Source: Pseudoscleropodium purum (Eukaryota; Streptophyta; Bryopsida; Hypnales; Brachytheciaceae). From it: a DNA stretch of 64,000 nt. Made by a program: the position numbers and the translations under genes. The stretch is from the NCBI GenBank assembly GCA_963969395.1, contig OZ017795.1, positions 25,649,063-25,713,062 of the forward strand, in the 5' to 3' direction. Shown piece by piece: positions 1 through 12,703 of this stretch (positions are counted from its first letter, which is position 1; each line of letters starts with the position of its first letter). Under the pieces are notes generated by a model that saw nothing but the letters and a program-made list of their open reading frames with translations, made no database searches and had not been told where the DNA came from.

Positions 1-51
1 GAGCTGGAGTTTGAATTCAAGGTCACTGTGTTTGAAACTATCATATCTTAA
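1..51 (+). CDS. SINA-like E3 ubiquitin ligase, 3' end only (truncated by window edge)
   Basis: The first 51 bases read as 16 codons plus TAA (ELEFEFKVTVFETIIS). They match the last codons of the complete SINA-like gene that ends at 46901, and the identity continues into the 3' flank. This is therefore the tail of another copy of that gene, with the RING and SIAH-type zinc finger lying left of the window. Nothing can be said about the integrity of the missing part. The fragment is recognisable only because the second copy is present. Confidence 0.85.
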   Translation, partial: ELEFEFKVTVFETIIS

Positions 52-2310
52 GTAGACCGTTGAATTCGGCACAGCAGCAAGCTGGTCAGGGGAAAATTTA
101 ACTTGCTGTTGATTAGTTTCGTTTTGAGTTTCCCTTGAGGAAAGGACTGAACTTTAATTTGACCCTGTCTGACCTCGTTTTTGAGTTTAGATCATTTGAG
201 GCATTGGTGATGTCTGGGAGGCATGATTCGTAAGAGATGGCCATCATATTTTGTTTGTGATTCATATCAACAAGTCACGATTTTAATCCATCTACAGGCA
301 CCCAAGGTGTTCAACACACTTTCAAGTTGAACGAGAAAATAATGCTTCCACAATCAGAGGATAGACTTACGTACTTTAGAGTACTGTACTCAAAGACTTG
401 AGAGTCTTCGACCCATATGATAGTCCTACTTCAGAATCAATGTGTGACTCCTCCACAAACTCAACATATTCAGTATTTTCAATTAATTTGTCGCCTTTGT
501 TCACGTAACTTCTAAGCTTGGTTGCGAAAGGACAGCCCATAGAAGGAGATCACAAAATTAGATGTCCATCCTACCTTAAGAGAAAGTCAGTAATCCACTT
601 GAACCCATATGCCTGGCGTTACCAGCTGTGAGAGATGATATTTAAGAGATTGAGGTGAGTACACGAGTGTATGGGAGTCATTTATGCGTAATCAGTTTGC
701 TCACTTGACGTTGCTTGAGAATGTAGCAACAAAAGGTTCCAGAACAGAAGGTTGTGAATGATACGATCAAACTCTGTGATTACATTTGCTACAGGAGACC
801 TGTAGAGTGTGGGTACTTTCTTTGAGGAATTCCTGAAATTTTTTTAAAGTGCAAAGTTGACAACATATTTTAAATAGAGAATGACATGGAAATTTGGGAT
901 ATGGTACTCCGTTTGATGTTCTACAATTCAAATTACTCGTATAATGAATTTTTCAGATTTTCTAAGGTTAGCATGTTTTGAATCTCAAACAATGTTTGGG
1001 GAGAACTACTAGTTAGTTCATTGCTAGCCACAACCTTTTGGAAAATAACCAATTGGAATGTAAAAATGGAGGATCCAATATCAAGCAAAAAATTGTTTCG
1101 AATTATTTATAGCCACTTGCCAATCCAAATTGTTTTATACAAGGTGGGTATTGCTTTAGGGTTAGCTAGTGAGAGACTAAGAGTGCTTGGATAAGGAAGG
1201 TGACTATTTCTTTTTGGCTGAATGTGGCAACTTACGTCTACTTTGTCATTAGTGTCTATCTAATGTAATAAAATTTGGAATTTAATTACAAAATTGTCAT
1301 GCCTTTGAAAGAAGAGGATTGTACTATTGTCGCCATTGCAAATTTGAAGTTGAAAAAAAGTGATTGGTAAAAATTTGATACTAGTAGAAATGAATCAAGA
1401 GATTTTTAGAAGGAGAAGATGCAACCAACAATATTAGAAAAAATCCTGATTTGTACAAAGAGCAAACAAATTATTAGGGCAATTTCGAAAACTTTCCTTA
1501 TGTTGATCTCAAATCTTCATTAAAAATCTGAAAATTTAATAATATAAGACATGACTAATAAAAAACATGTGGCCTGGGCTTTGAAAAATAAAATAAAACT
1601 TTTATTTACATATAACAAAAAAAAGAAGATAGGTGCAGTACAATAATACTTCACTTTGATCTAATTACAAAATATTGTAACTTTGTAACTTTGTAAAATT
1701 AATATTCTATGAATTGATAGAATAAGTCAATATGTCACTAGGTTACAATTGATGAAACATGTGTCTAGAATTGTGCATCGGGCATAGGAAAATGAAAAAC
1801 ATTCATTCTACATGGGTGCTTTCTATATACCCTTGGATTCAATAATGTAAAGATTCTCCATCTTGAGGTTGCGGAGGGCCCTCCTTTGCCAAAGGCCAAT
1901 TACTAATTTACTATGTCTACTATCCTAAAAACACCTAAAAATAGACATGTAGGAATAGTATCTCATAAATCAAAATAGAAGTCGTTGGACAACTATAATA
2001 CCTTAAAAAGAATTTTTCTACACAAGTGCTTTTTACATATCTTTGAGTTTAATAATAATAAGATTGTTATTATCTTGTAGTTGAAAAGGGCCTTCTTTTC
2101 CCAAAGGCCAATCATCACAAAAGCTAGCCTGAGTACACCTATAAAATACACATATAGGAAATATCATCTCATGAGTCAAAAAAAAATAATGACATGCCTA
2201 TAGGATCAATAATGTAAAGATTGTTGCTATCTTGTGGTTAAGGAGGGCCATCTTTTTCCAAAGACCAATTACCACAAATAATAGTCTCAACACACCTAAA
2301 AATACACATG
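52..2310. other. 3' flank of SINA-like gene, no gene seen
   Basis: The first few hundred bases after the stop probably include the 3' UTR. The remainder is AT-rich and has no open frame that looks coding. Stretches around 1301-1985 recur at 48282-48960 and again at 50796-51452, so this is a dispersed or locally duplicated repeat. Confidence 0.6.
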
Positions 2311-3870
2311 GACTACAAGAAACTAGGGGTAGACATGATTGCAAAAAATCATGACTGCCTAAAAGTCATTCTTAACAACAATGACTTAAAATTGACTTGG
2401 GGTCTTGGAGTCATAGTGGACAAGTCATTTAAAATGACTTGTTTACTTCATTATCGCCAATGACTGTACCGTGGATGTATAAATGGATGAGAAACAATTA
2501 TCATTGAATTGATAAAGAAAGTTCAACGTAAAGAAATAGTTGTTGTGTTGCCACACAGAAAGAGCTTTGTCCTTTCATCCTTCATGGCCACTCATTTGCA
2601 AGTCATTTTGAAGTTACAAGAGACCCATTACAAATTTGACATTGACAACCATGTCAAAAGTCATTATGTAGTCATGTAGAAGTTGCAATGGAGTGGCAAA
2701 GCATTCCATAGTTATTATGAAGTGACATAGATTTAGGATTCAAGTCACTCCTCTAAGACATAGGAAGTCATTTTCTTATAATTTTTAAGTTGTTGCAATG
2801 TATGCAAAAACAAGTGTAATGACAATTACACAGGGGATAGTCATTCTATAGTTGTATATAAATACGTATGAAGTTTTACAACAATACAACATATACAATA
2901 CACCATACATAATAAACCATATTTGGAAACTATGTTGCATGGCTTTTGAAGCCACTTAGTATGTGAGTTTGAAGAGATGAAATAACAAGTTTTTTATACA
3001 AGTAAGGTGGGAGGAGGGAAGACAAACTACATGGAATATGTAAAATCCAAAAATTGTATTACAAGAAATATTTCAGATCTCATTTAGGAATAGTAAATTA
3101 ATTGTTTTAAAAAAATTGAATTGAGAAAAGTTGAAAAATCAATCTTACTTTAACTCTAGGAATTTGTTTTAAATTTTGAACCTCAAATCAAAAGTTGTGG
3201 ACAAATTTGAGAAATGGATTGGAAAGGATGTTTTCTTTTACATTTTTATAATATATTTTCTAAATCTAGTAGTGAAGAAGATATGATGTAGTTATTTTGG
3301 CATCATTACCCTAGTGCAATACTATAATGCAACTTCCACTTGGCTAGATCTAGTCATGTAGAAGTCATAGCTGGCTCTAATTGAATTAGTATCATAGAAA
3401 GTCATTGTTGAGAATGTTTTAGCTACTTTTTGCAACCTAGTTTTGGGGGTAGGCTTAATAATATATACCAAATAAACCAAAAATTAAATAGTTTAGTAGA
3501 AATGTTTTATTTTCATTAGAATAGAAAAAAATGAAAACAAAATAGAAAAAATTTGAAAAAATTAAGAAGATAAAGAAGCATTGAATAAAGAAAGAAGATG
3601 AAGAAAAAATTACAATCATAAAGAGAACTTGTTGGCTTTAAAAAAATACTCAAGTGGAATAGGGGACTACCACAGGCCACGGACATATATACTTGTACTT
3701 CTTCTTATTATGTGTAGCCATGAAGTTGTAGCGTATTTGTGCCACAATCGATGTATGTAAAGTGGTATATTGAACAAAAGCACAAAGGGCCACAAAGCAA
3801 TGTTGGAGTTGATATTTAGTAATTTATGACTTTAGCATAGTCATTGTGAAGTCATTTGGAAGTCATTCTT
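2311..3870 (+). mobile_element. CACTA-like terminus with subterminal motif array (copy 1, mutated end)
   Basis: At 2311 the sequence reads GACTACAAGAAACT where the duplicate at 49227 reads CACTACAAGAAACT, the typical start of a CACTA (En/Spm) element. Here the first base is mutated. The following 1.5 kb contains many copies of AGTCAT in both orientations (for example near 2355, 2604, 2660, 2766, 2840, 3354, 3397 and 3837-3868). Such arrays are characteristic of CACTA ends, where they bind the element's own protein. No coding sequence is seen. The other end of this element cannot be identified. Confidence 0.6.
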
Positions 3871-5530
3871 CAGTAGAAGCTCAGAGGCAATGCAGTCAAG
3901 AATATGAGGCAAAAGTTTCACTTCTTGTTTGTCATTATTAGCATTATAATACTTCACTATATATGTGTGGAGTTCATAATAAGTCAAAAATTAAACCATT
4001 TGAACCTTCAAAAGTTATTTCATGACAAGGGTCCCATTTGGCTAAAATTCTTACTCCCATTTTTGTGAGAAATGGAAGAAATCATTCAAGAGACCCTAAA
4101 GCCCAAAACAATATTTTTGAAGAACGAGTAACTTAGTTGCTGATAAATCTTATCTGTTAAAAGTTTATGTATTTGCCATAAATGTTCTCAAAAGTTTATT
4201 TTGTGGTGCCTGGATGGAAGTACTGGATAATATTGTATGAATGCCGAACAAAGCATTGAAACGCGCCGGGCAACAAATGAAAACTGCTATGTTACACGCT
4301 ACACAATGCTGGAATACTTGATGGTCAATTCCCTTGACTAGAAAAATTTAAGAATGCGGTAATAGATTGGTTTGTCAAAATCGCCTTGTTTCAATGAGAT
4401 TGATGTTTGCACCACTGCTGGTAGAAAGGTTCATAAACTACTCACTCGGTCCTTAAAATAGAAACTCTGCATCTAATCAGATGATGAATATTGCCCAAAA
4501 AGCCCATTTTTGAAATACTGTATGTGAAGGTCCGATTCGGCATTTTGGTACCAAAATTGATTTTCCACGTCAGATTCTCAGGAGTCCATGATGTAAGCCG
4601 GAGTTGTAAGCCACTGCAAATTCTTTCTATACAAAGTTGCACATGCTGCTCGGGAACCACCTGCCCAGCAAACATGCTAGTACAACTTCAAAATGAAGCG
4701 TGTCAAAATGATCAAACATCTCCAGAACAAGAAGTCTTCAGAAAATGTGCTTAATTGAAATGAAAATTTGACAATGTGTATAAGAATATGATATTCACAA
4801 CCCAGCCTTAATCTTCCTGCTGCCTCACGGGCTTTCTCTTGGGCAGCTCCATCAGCATTAGACTGTGCAAGCAAGCCAATTAATTGAAGGACATTCAAGA
4901 TTGAAGTGGAAGATCTGAAAGGAATTGATTCCATCTTCTGTGTTGAAGTCTACCAATTACCAATTACCAAGAGCAAGTCATCTATTCAGACACCCGGATG
5001 TCATTTGATTAGCATGACTTCGCAACGTCCTGTCATGGCCACTCTTGACTCATCCTTGAAACGAAATGGAATTGTTAAATTTGGACTTGTTAACCATCCT
5101 TTTAATAATGATGGATTGCATCAACGGGTGTGGAAGATCTTATATACATATGGTAGAGATAAAAATTTGAGTGAATTACATATCAAAAGCATACACGGGA
5201 ATACAAGTTGAGTATGTATCACACCTGAGGCGGTACTTAAGCGGCTAAGGGTAAGTCGAGAGGTGAGTATATATTGCGACCGAAGTAGTCCGGAGACTTA
5301 AGAAGATCATTCTAGGCCTTTTCAATCCTTGAATTCAGACACAGATTCCACGGCCATTCATTTTGGTTTCCTCATCGAACAACACTCAAACAGGCATGTC
5401 TAGATCTCTCCTCGCATTGGGCTCCTCCTCCGAACGTGGAGCTGCCGATGCGAATGCCGCAGTGTCGGACCACTCCAGCATGCCATCATCCCAGCTATGT
5501 TCCACCTCGTCCGCTGTTGGCAAGTGATCG
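3871..5530. other. Intergenic, no supported gene
   Basis: Mixed AT-rich sequence that becomes more GC-rich after 5200. A minus-strand stretch around 4790-4900 reads vaguely like a helical ARM-type segment (GLLAQSNADGAAQEKAREAA), but it is short and has no supporting exons. Confidence 0.4.
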
Positions 5531-5595
5531 AATCACCAACGCTCCCTGGGTGTCGAACGCTGGAAACATGTTGGCGTCCTTCTCAACATGGTGGA

Positions 5596-5730
5596 GCACA
5601 CGGGGCATGGCTTGGCCTGGTCTTGCAGGAATTGGTACACGCAGGGGCGCAGGGCCAGCAGAAACAATGGCCGCAGGCCGTCAACACGGGTTTGGTCAGG
5701 GGGTCTAGCGAACACAGATTGCACGCCTCG
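5596..5730 (-). pseudogene. RMA-type RING finger E3 ligase remnant, frameshifted
   Basis: On the minus strand, 5723-5649 reads CNLC then PVLTACGHCFCWPC, the first half of a RING finger of the type found in plant membrane-anchored RMA ligases. The second half, VYQF then CPVC, follows in another frame (about 5640-5596). The break coincides with a near-perfect direct repeat, CCCTGCGC CCCTGCG. Dropping one repeat unit would put W-P-C directly in front of V-Y-Q-F, so an 8-bp tandem duplication appears to have broken the frame. RMA proteins ubiquitinate substrates at the ER and carry a C-terminal membrane segment. I cannot find that segment here. The surrounding 5.4-6.2 kb is GC-rich compared with its flanks, as expected for an old exon. 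Confidence 0.7.
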
Positions 5731-5799
5731 AACTGCACCTCCGACAACTGATCATGCACAAACGAAGCTCCAGGACTCCATGATCCTGTGATGGCCGCA

Positions 5800-8640
5800 A
5801 ACCTCAGCTGGCTCAAGAGCGCACACAGTGCGAGCCTATAAGTTCCTGCTAGCAAGGTACACAATCCTGTGCTCCAACCCCTTCAATATATTCACTCCCG
5901 TTGGGCGATCTAAAGCTCAGTCTAAAGAAAACCCACTCTCGAGCTTGTGCCAGTGGTCGCACCACATGCCTGTACCCTGGAATTTCACAACAAAGAATAA
6001 GAGAATTATTCATCATAAACGATCGATGTATTCGCAAGTGCATCAAGATCTACTTCTGATATTACTATTAATTAAAAATTCTAATGGTGAATGTCGACAA
6101 CAACTCCTCAAGCTAGGTTCACCAGCAGAATCGTCGGTCAAACTCCAAAATCACCAGGCATGGCGGTCAGGAAAGTGATGAGTGGTTTAAACCTCTCTAG
6201 GTCCGGTTCAATTTTGGTTCTTACGTGACCTCTTCAATCGTCTGGAACCACTGAATCGAATTGACCAAATGAACTTAAGCTCCCTTGCTGTTTGCTAAAG
6301 TGTTCCAATCCCCGGCCTTGTGAACTTATTGGTGGAAATTGCGGCTGTGAGGCAATGTTGACATGAAATCTTCTCGCATCTGGTTGCAATTTACCTTGCG
6401 AACAGAGCTTTGAGGCCGGTCAGCAAGTTAATTGGATCAAGTATGAACGCCGTCCCCGAGGATTCTATTGTGATTGATCAATTTGCTCAGTCGGAGGCGA
6501 CCAGCTGTATTAGAGTGTACTCCAGGTTCAAAGTATTCAAGTCGTTATCAGGTCATTTAATAAATTTTCAATTTCCAGTAACGTCCTGATAGCGGAGATC
6601 TATCCTTCTTTCAGCTACCTGCAACGACAATTTCGTTAAATGAGCGGTGTTCCGTTACTTCGGCACTTTTGAGAACACCCGTTCTGAAACAAGAATCAGC
6701 CATACTTTTCCAAGATTTCAAAATGACTGCTGATGGAATGATCAAGTGCATACAGCTGCATATCAGCTCCTTCCGTTCATTCTTTTGGATTTCTTATGTT
6801 TTGCATGCAGAATGCCAAGAAGAATCATGGACTGCGGCTTCCAGTCGGGTGCCATTGAACTGCCAATCATCCCTTGATGTATCATTCACAGAACTTACAA
6901 TCATTTTTTTTTATTGCAGTCTAATCTGTTTGTTTAGCGTGATGCAGAGCACCAGATTTTTGTCATTCAAGCTTAAAAAATAAAGTAGCCAAGATTTCTA
7001 TACCTTTACATTTCCAGAAGGCCACTGCAATCCCGGGTACACAACTTCCCGCATAATATATTATATATGGTCCTCGTTACAATCATTCACTTATAATGCA
7101 TTTTAGTTCAATTTCAAGGGATATAATTTCTGTTAATGTAGAAACTCTTATAGCAGTTGTAGCCCTTTTAACAAGGGATTTTCAAATGTAATTAACCACC
7201 ATTTTCTCATTAAAATGGTGGTACTCCATTAAAATGGAGAGGAAGGAAAAGGATAAAAAAAAAATTGAAAATGGACAATTTTGTTAAATTAGCATGATTT
7301 AGGGTGCCATAAATTGTGTTTCATCTACAAAAAGCTCTAAAGTCTAAAAGACTAGGACCTATATAGATTTTATAACACACAATCTTCAAATGTAAAAGTG
7401 CAAAGGTTGTGGAAAATTGAAAATCTGCCTATTTAACAAAATTAATATTGAAAGAAAGAAATGAATAGAAAAATGGTATATGAAATATTGCCATTTTAAT
7501 TAAATTTTCAATAAATATAAAGATGAAGATAATAATTTTTTATTTTTGAGGATAATAATAGCATTAAAATTCAAATTATATAATTTTTTCATTACATATA
7601 GTATGTGTAAAGCTATCCAACTTGGGGGACTTATTAATAAAAATTTAAGATACTAAAAAATTAATTCATGATTTATAGTACCATTATAGTTCTTTTCTTA
7701 TTTAGATTGGTGTAGCTTAAAGACCTACTCACATTAAATCCTATAATTAATTTTAATTGTATATTTATATCTAGTAGAGAAGATCAACATTTCTTGTTTA
7801 ATAATTAATTAAAACTGAAAAAAAGGATTTGATAGATGCTTAAAAATAAAATAATTCACAAAATTATGAAAATTATAAAAAATTATAATATCTTTGTTTT
7901 CTATTTAAATTTTTTTTTTTTTTGCCAAACTTGACCAACAAATTTGGTAGTAATTACTTAAGTGATGTGAATTGTATAGGAACTACTTGATTCTATCAAT
8001 GTACCAACCATCCAAAGTGCTCACATTATTCATGATCTACTCCACTATTCCACATCCATCACTATCCATTTATTTTTTAGAAGTAACAAAATGATCAAAC
8101 TTTCTACAAATGCACGGTGTTGAATTTGAGCATGATTGAAGGTTTATATTTGTTCATGATGTCCAAATGAAAGATACTAATTGTTGAGTTATCAATCTAC
8201 AATGATGTATAACTTACCATAGTCTTGAACATAATTTGTATGCAAATAGTCAATTGTACGACTTACCATAGTTTTTCAAGAACATAATTTGTATTCAAAT
8301 AGTCAATTAAGATACAATATAAAAGGGTTGATTTACCTTTCACCTATCCTATTTACTGATCTTAGTTCTAAGAGTCAGTTTGTGGACTGGCCTTGGTAGG
8401 CCTTTGCAAATAATCTACCATTTTCACAAATATGAGTATATGACCAATTAACCATATGTGTCCCTAAAACAAAACAAGTTCTTCACTTTCTTATTGCAAA
8501 TTTCTAAGTATCGTTAAACTCTACAACCCAGCCATTGCTCAGCCTGAATAAAACTTAAACCAAATTACATGAAGTTCTCATGGACCAAAATTCATTAAAG
8601 AAGGTCCTCCGTCGGGCACATATCTGGAGCCACAGAACTG
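5800..8640. other. Intergenic, no supported gene
   Basis: 5800-7000 has medium GC but no convincing reading frame. 7000-8500 is strongly AT-rich, with a T-run near 7911-7923 and two adjacent short hairpins at 7196-7239. A short direct repeat (ACTTACCATAGT, AACATAATTTGTAT) recurs within 8210-8310. Confidence 0.5.
7196..7239. repeat. Two adjacent short hairpins
   Basis: 7196-7221 folds as CCACCATTTT, a 6-base loop and AAAATGGTGG. 7224-7239 folds as CTCCATT, AA, AATGGAG. Both stems are perfect. The function is unknown; it may be the relic of a small inverted-repeat element. Confidence 0.5.
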
Positions 8641-8688
8641 GATACACCCTGATGACCCCATCCACACCCTCTTCAGCTTAATTGCACT

Positions 8689-10074
8689 TCAGCCTGCAGG
8701 CACGTCTGTTTCCATGTCAGCTAAGTGTAGCAATGCATCCCCTTCAGCTGGCCAGTTTCTTTTCATCAGAGTTATAAACGAGCTTCTGCTCGTCAATTTG
8801 TGGAAGGAAAATCTGCTCCGTTGCAAGAACTCCATCTGCTGCTCGAATGGAAAAGTCAGAAACAAATCTTCTACAGCTTGTGCAAACCCCCAAGTAACAA
8901 GGATGTCATTCTGCGTGCTGGGCTCATGATAAAGGTAGACATACTTCCACCTCTCGAACAGTAACACTCGATCTTGAAGTCTCAACAGCAGACGTCCAGC
9001 GACCACCTCTCGGAAAATCAATATCACAAGTTTAGCAAATCGTACTGTAACTGGTCTTATGGAATCCACAACCTGGGCTGCAAGAATCATTGAATAAAAA
9101 CTCTCCAAATGTAGCAAGCACTCGATTACTTCTTCAGCCACTTGTACCTTCAGTAAAAGCTCGAGTGCCCAACAGAGTGCCTGCAGTTTTCCTTCAAAGC
9201 CAGGAACTCTCTCAACGTTCATGCGCGCCCACCTCGTTCCCTGCGAGAGGTTATGAAATGTGGCATGCTTACGACAGTCTTCATGGAAACTCTCCAGCAT
9301 TTTCTTCACCTCCGAGCTGACAATCGTGGCCACGTCGTTCTCAAATGGAGAATCGATTCCAATGCTACTGAACAAGTCCTCGAACAAAGATCGAGCACTC
9401 AGGAAGCTCTCTCTATCTACACTTCCGCTTTGGGGACACAAAGCAGTACGTATGCTGTGCGCAATCTGGTAGCTTAACAATTTCTTACGATGATCCTCGT
9501 TGCCATGTTCACCGAGCTGCAACCGCGCCACCAGATCATCGGCATGGGTTTGGGGAAAATCTGGGAATAATGAGAATTGTCGAATCCTGAGCTCATCCTG
9601 CTCAGACCAAAGTATGGTTGACAAATATCGACAAGTGGAGTTCATCAACTCGAGAAACTCGATCTGAGAAGCGACTCGCAGAAGTTGCAGACTCGATTTG
9701 ACGTCTTCGAAGTTTTCGCGGAGAGGCGTGTACATGCGGGAAAAGCAATCTATGTAGGATGCCACTTGCAACCCGTGGATGAGCTCCAGATTGAATTCCC
9801 TGGAAGCTGATGCATCTGGATGTCTCCGTCTTTTGCATAAGCGCACTTGAAAGTACTTGCTGTGTTTCTTCAACCGAGTGGAATGCACCTTCAAGACTGC
9901 CAAGGGCTCTCGGCTGCTAAGGTCGGCGACTTGCTGTTGGTTGTTTCGGTTGGGGACCAGGCGAATGGAAACATCTTGATCTGCGTTTATGTCGCCACAC
10001 CACACTGTCATCGGCACTTGGTGCTCAGGCTCCATTTGTGAGGGTTTTGGACTTAACCTGGATACATGTCGCAT
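8689..10074 (-). CDS. BTB/POZ domain-containing protein, At3g05675-like
   Basis: A single open frame of 461 codons from the ATG at 10074-10072 to TGA at 8691-8689. A second in-frame ATG at 10035 (M-E-P-E-H) is an alternative start. The N-terminal third is a divergent BTB/POZ fold: LAVLKVHSTRLKKHSKYF, then SYIDCFSRMYTP. It is followed by the family's BACK-like segment (CRYLSTILWSEQDELRIRQF) and a helical C-terminal half (ALELLLKV, VRFAKLVILIFREVVAGRLL, FEQQMEFLQRSRFSFHKL). Family members of this plant group are about this long and are thought to act as substrate adaptors for CUL3 ubiquitin ligases. That role is inferred from the fold and not shown by any motif here. No intron is needed. No neighbour shares its strand closely, so it is transcribed alone. 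The frame is intact and the codon use looks genic. Confidence 0.85.
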   Translation of the reverse strand: MRHVSRLSPKPSQMEPEHQVPMTVWCGDINADQDVSIRLVPNRNNQQQVADLSSREPLAVLKVHSTRLKKHSKYFQVRLCKRRRHPDASASREFNLELIHGLQVASYIDCFSRMYTPLRENFEDVKSSLQLLRVASQIEFLELMNSTCRYLSTILWSEQDELRIRQFSLFPDFPQTHADDLVARLQLGEHGNEDHRKKLLSYQIAHSIRTALCPQSGSVDRESFLSARSLFEDLFSSIGIDSPFENDVATIVSSEVKKMLESFHEDCRKHATFHNLSQGTRWARMNVERVPGFEGKLQALCWALELLLKVQVAEEVIECLLHLESFYSMILAAQVVDSIRPVTVRFAKLVILIFREVVAGRLLLRLQDRVLLFERWKYVYLYHEPSTQNDILVTWGFAQAVEDLFLTFPFEQQMEFLQRSRFSFHKLTSRSSFITLMKRNWPAEGDALLHLADMETDVPAG

Positions 10075-11439
10075 TGACACATGGATGTGATCACACGTTT
10101 TGTATTGGAGCTACATAGCTACATTTTCTTAGTTAAGCTTGAAAATGAAGAACTATGTGAAAAATCAGGTTTTGAATTTCAAAATGCCCATGGGGTCTGC
10201 AAATGAATATCCTTTAAGGGTTAACTAAAAAGTATCGATGTCTGCACTTGAAGCACCTACCTTATCGTCCTATTCATTCAAAAGACTAACCTTCGAGGGA
10301 TTTGCAAATTTTTCAGACGCCTATCTGGAGCCTAAATTTGTAGTCTGGTTCATGATTTTTGCAGCTAGCTCTAATCTGTGTAATCGAGGACACAATTTTG
10401 CACCTTTCAAACCCACACCCTGTTTTGATGAAGATATATGACCACGAATACACCAGAAGAACATATCATGATCGATCAGACCTGGACTAAATAACACCTA
10501 TCACACATGAACTGAACAGCATGTTCCCGACTGAGTGTCTTCTAACTCGAGCACAAAAAGAAGGAAAAGTGGTATAACGAACCACGAGGTAACAAGTTTC
10601 TGTGGTGGTGAGCTTCAGGAGTCCAATCGGCCAAAGATCAACTGAAGGATCGACGCGTCTAAGTACCGAGGAAGAGAGAGAGTCACAGAGCTAAGGTGGG
10701 GTGATCTCCTAGTAACTTACTAGAGAGACTTGCGAGAGAGAGAACAGCAACAGACTTGAGTAAAAATGAAATGGATGAGGAGGGAGCGATCGAGCTTCTG
10801 CTCTTATTATACTCTCCAGTGGATTGATGTCCTCATACCGAGGCAACAAGTGTTCTTTGAGTCTGAAGTGCATTACAACCGAGGCAACAAGTGCGCTTAG
10901 GGTTTCAAAAGGATTACTAACGAGACTGTAACTCTAGTTTGAATTGAAGAGGTTTATTGTCTTGTAATTAATCTGAAGTGGATTACTGCCGAGGCAGCAA
11001 GTGCTACTTTGAGAATTAGTCAAGTTTGGAAAATGCCCTGGATGCAGAAGCCGGGGCACCCAAGCTAGCTTCAAAGTCTTGCTGATCAAACACTTCAAAC
11101 CGGAGATCCAACATACATAGACACCGTCCACCGAGCTCGATGTATGCCCCAATTTGCAAATATATCATTCTCATGAATTGCATTCATACAAGGTTGACCT
11201 GAAGAAGAATCCGTTGGTTTCAGAATGATGCAACCTGGATGTGTATAGCAGTCAATCATCGTTAATATATCTGGAGTGAAGTACTCCAGCAAGGCCACAG
11301 GCCCACAGTACTATTTATGAATTTCATGCTTAACAAGCTGAGGTTAAAGCTGTTCAATTTTAACGAATATGAATGTTGTGCATTCAAGTGTGCTGAAATG
11401 CGGATTTGAATTGGACATCTGTACCTTAATCCATAAACG

Positions 11440-11590
11440 ACACTGCGAACACTTTTTGGTTGATGATTGACAAAGAATCTCTCCTTGCAAGACAAAAGTG
11501 CAACTATTCATCCTCCAAATTTTGTGTGAAAAGGGAATGTCTTCTATAGTAGCTTAACTAGTTGACTTCCAATAAATGCTTTTCTAATTT
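11440..11590. repeat. Dispersed repeat module (third copy)
   Basis: The stretch with GGTTGATGATTGACAAAGAA, TCTCTCCTTGCAAGACAAAA and GTGCAACTATTCATC recurs with few changes at about 38120-38215 and 43838-43915. The downstream piece TATAGTAGCTT is shared with the 43.9-kb copy. All are in the same orientation. The element family is not identified. Confidence 0.7.
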
Positions 11591-12703
11591 TTTAATCTAG
11601 AAATTTCCACAGTACCAAAATAAAAGATTTGCAACAATGTAGTAGGGCAATTTTATGATAGGGGTTCTTTGTAAACACATATAAGAATAATTAGAGTTTA
11701 AAAAGATGACTTGAACATAGCCTTTTTAGGTTTGCTTGGACAAAATTGGCCTATGATTGACAATATATTGGGATTTTAGCTTTGAAGTCCAATCCCCTCC
11801 CACTTCAAATGTTATAAATTGCAACATTATTATCGAAACCACAAATAAACATGCTACCTTTTGAAATTGAAAATCCAACAATGGCTTTGCTAATTTTGAC
11901 ATTTCATTTTAATTATTGTTTGTATTGTCACTATTACTAGTGAGTGATCCTTTAATATTGATTACTGGTGCTCTACTTGAAATGAACTCTAAATTGAACT
12001 GTAAATGTCCAAAAAAAATATGTTTCTTAGCAAAGTTTGATGGTTTATTTCAACACAAAAGGTGATTTTTAATAAGTTAAAAGGAAACTTGAAAAGAAAA
12101 AATATTTCATCCAGTTACATACCTACTTATAATTCACAATTTGGGTTCACCCAATTGAAATCCAATAATAGTTTGGGAGGACCACCATATTGGTTCACTT
12201 CTTAGAAAATGGGAATTATAAACAATGACACAATGTGCATTAATTTACAAACTCAGAAGTATTAGTATTTCAAATTAAAATACAATTATCAATTAGGAAG
12301 TTTTTTGTTAGATAGAAATGGAAATATGGGGAGTTTAGGGCTTCCAATGAAAAGTTATGGACAAAATTAAGAGAAGAGTTTGAAGGGACATTTTTCAAGA
12401 CATTTTTAAACATTTTCTATGAATTTTGTCTAGAACTTTTGATTGAAGGCTCAAACTCACAAATGGTTTTTTTGGAGATGAAGTTTATCTTGATTTCACA
12501 CTTTCTCTTTGTTCAAAGTTTTTTGAAAAAAATTATTCTACAATGCCAAAATTAGGTTTAAAGTTCTACATTGAACACAATTCCTTTGTTTTAACAACAA
12601 GCGGTCAAGCTCTCACCTTTAAATTGTCTCATATCTTTTGAGGATTTATAACAAGCAACGAATTTTATTTTAGAAACAAATTCACCACCCTCATGTTACA
12701 ATC

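Larger units (their letters stand above)
1..3859 (+). repeat. Segmental duplication, copy 1 (partner 46851-50795)
   Basis: Base 1 aligns with 46851 and base 3859 with 50795. The offset drifts from 46850 to 46936 because of small indels. The shared stretch holds the end of a SINA-like gene, its 3' flank, AT-rich intergenic DNA and the array of AGTCAT-type motifs from about 2311. Similarity is high near the gene and lower but continuous further out. Copy 1 continues after 3859 with more motif copies (a further AAGTCATTC), whereas copy 2 breaks there into a different sequence. Copy 1 contains no gene apart from the partial CDS. Confidence 0.9.

Noticed and set aside
4790..4900. ARM-repeat-like helical segment on the minus strand (GLLAQSNADGAAQEKAREAA)
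   Set aside because: Only about 30 residues, with no neighbouring exon or start. It could be a gene fragment but cannot be supported.
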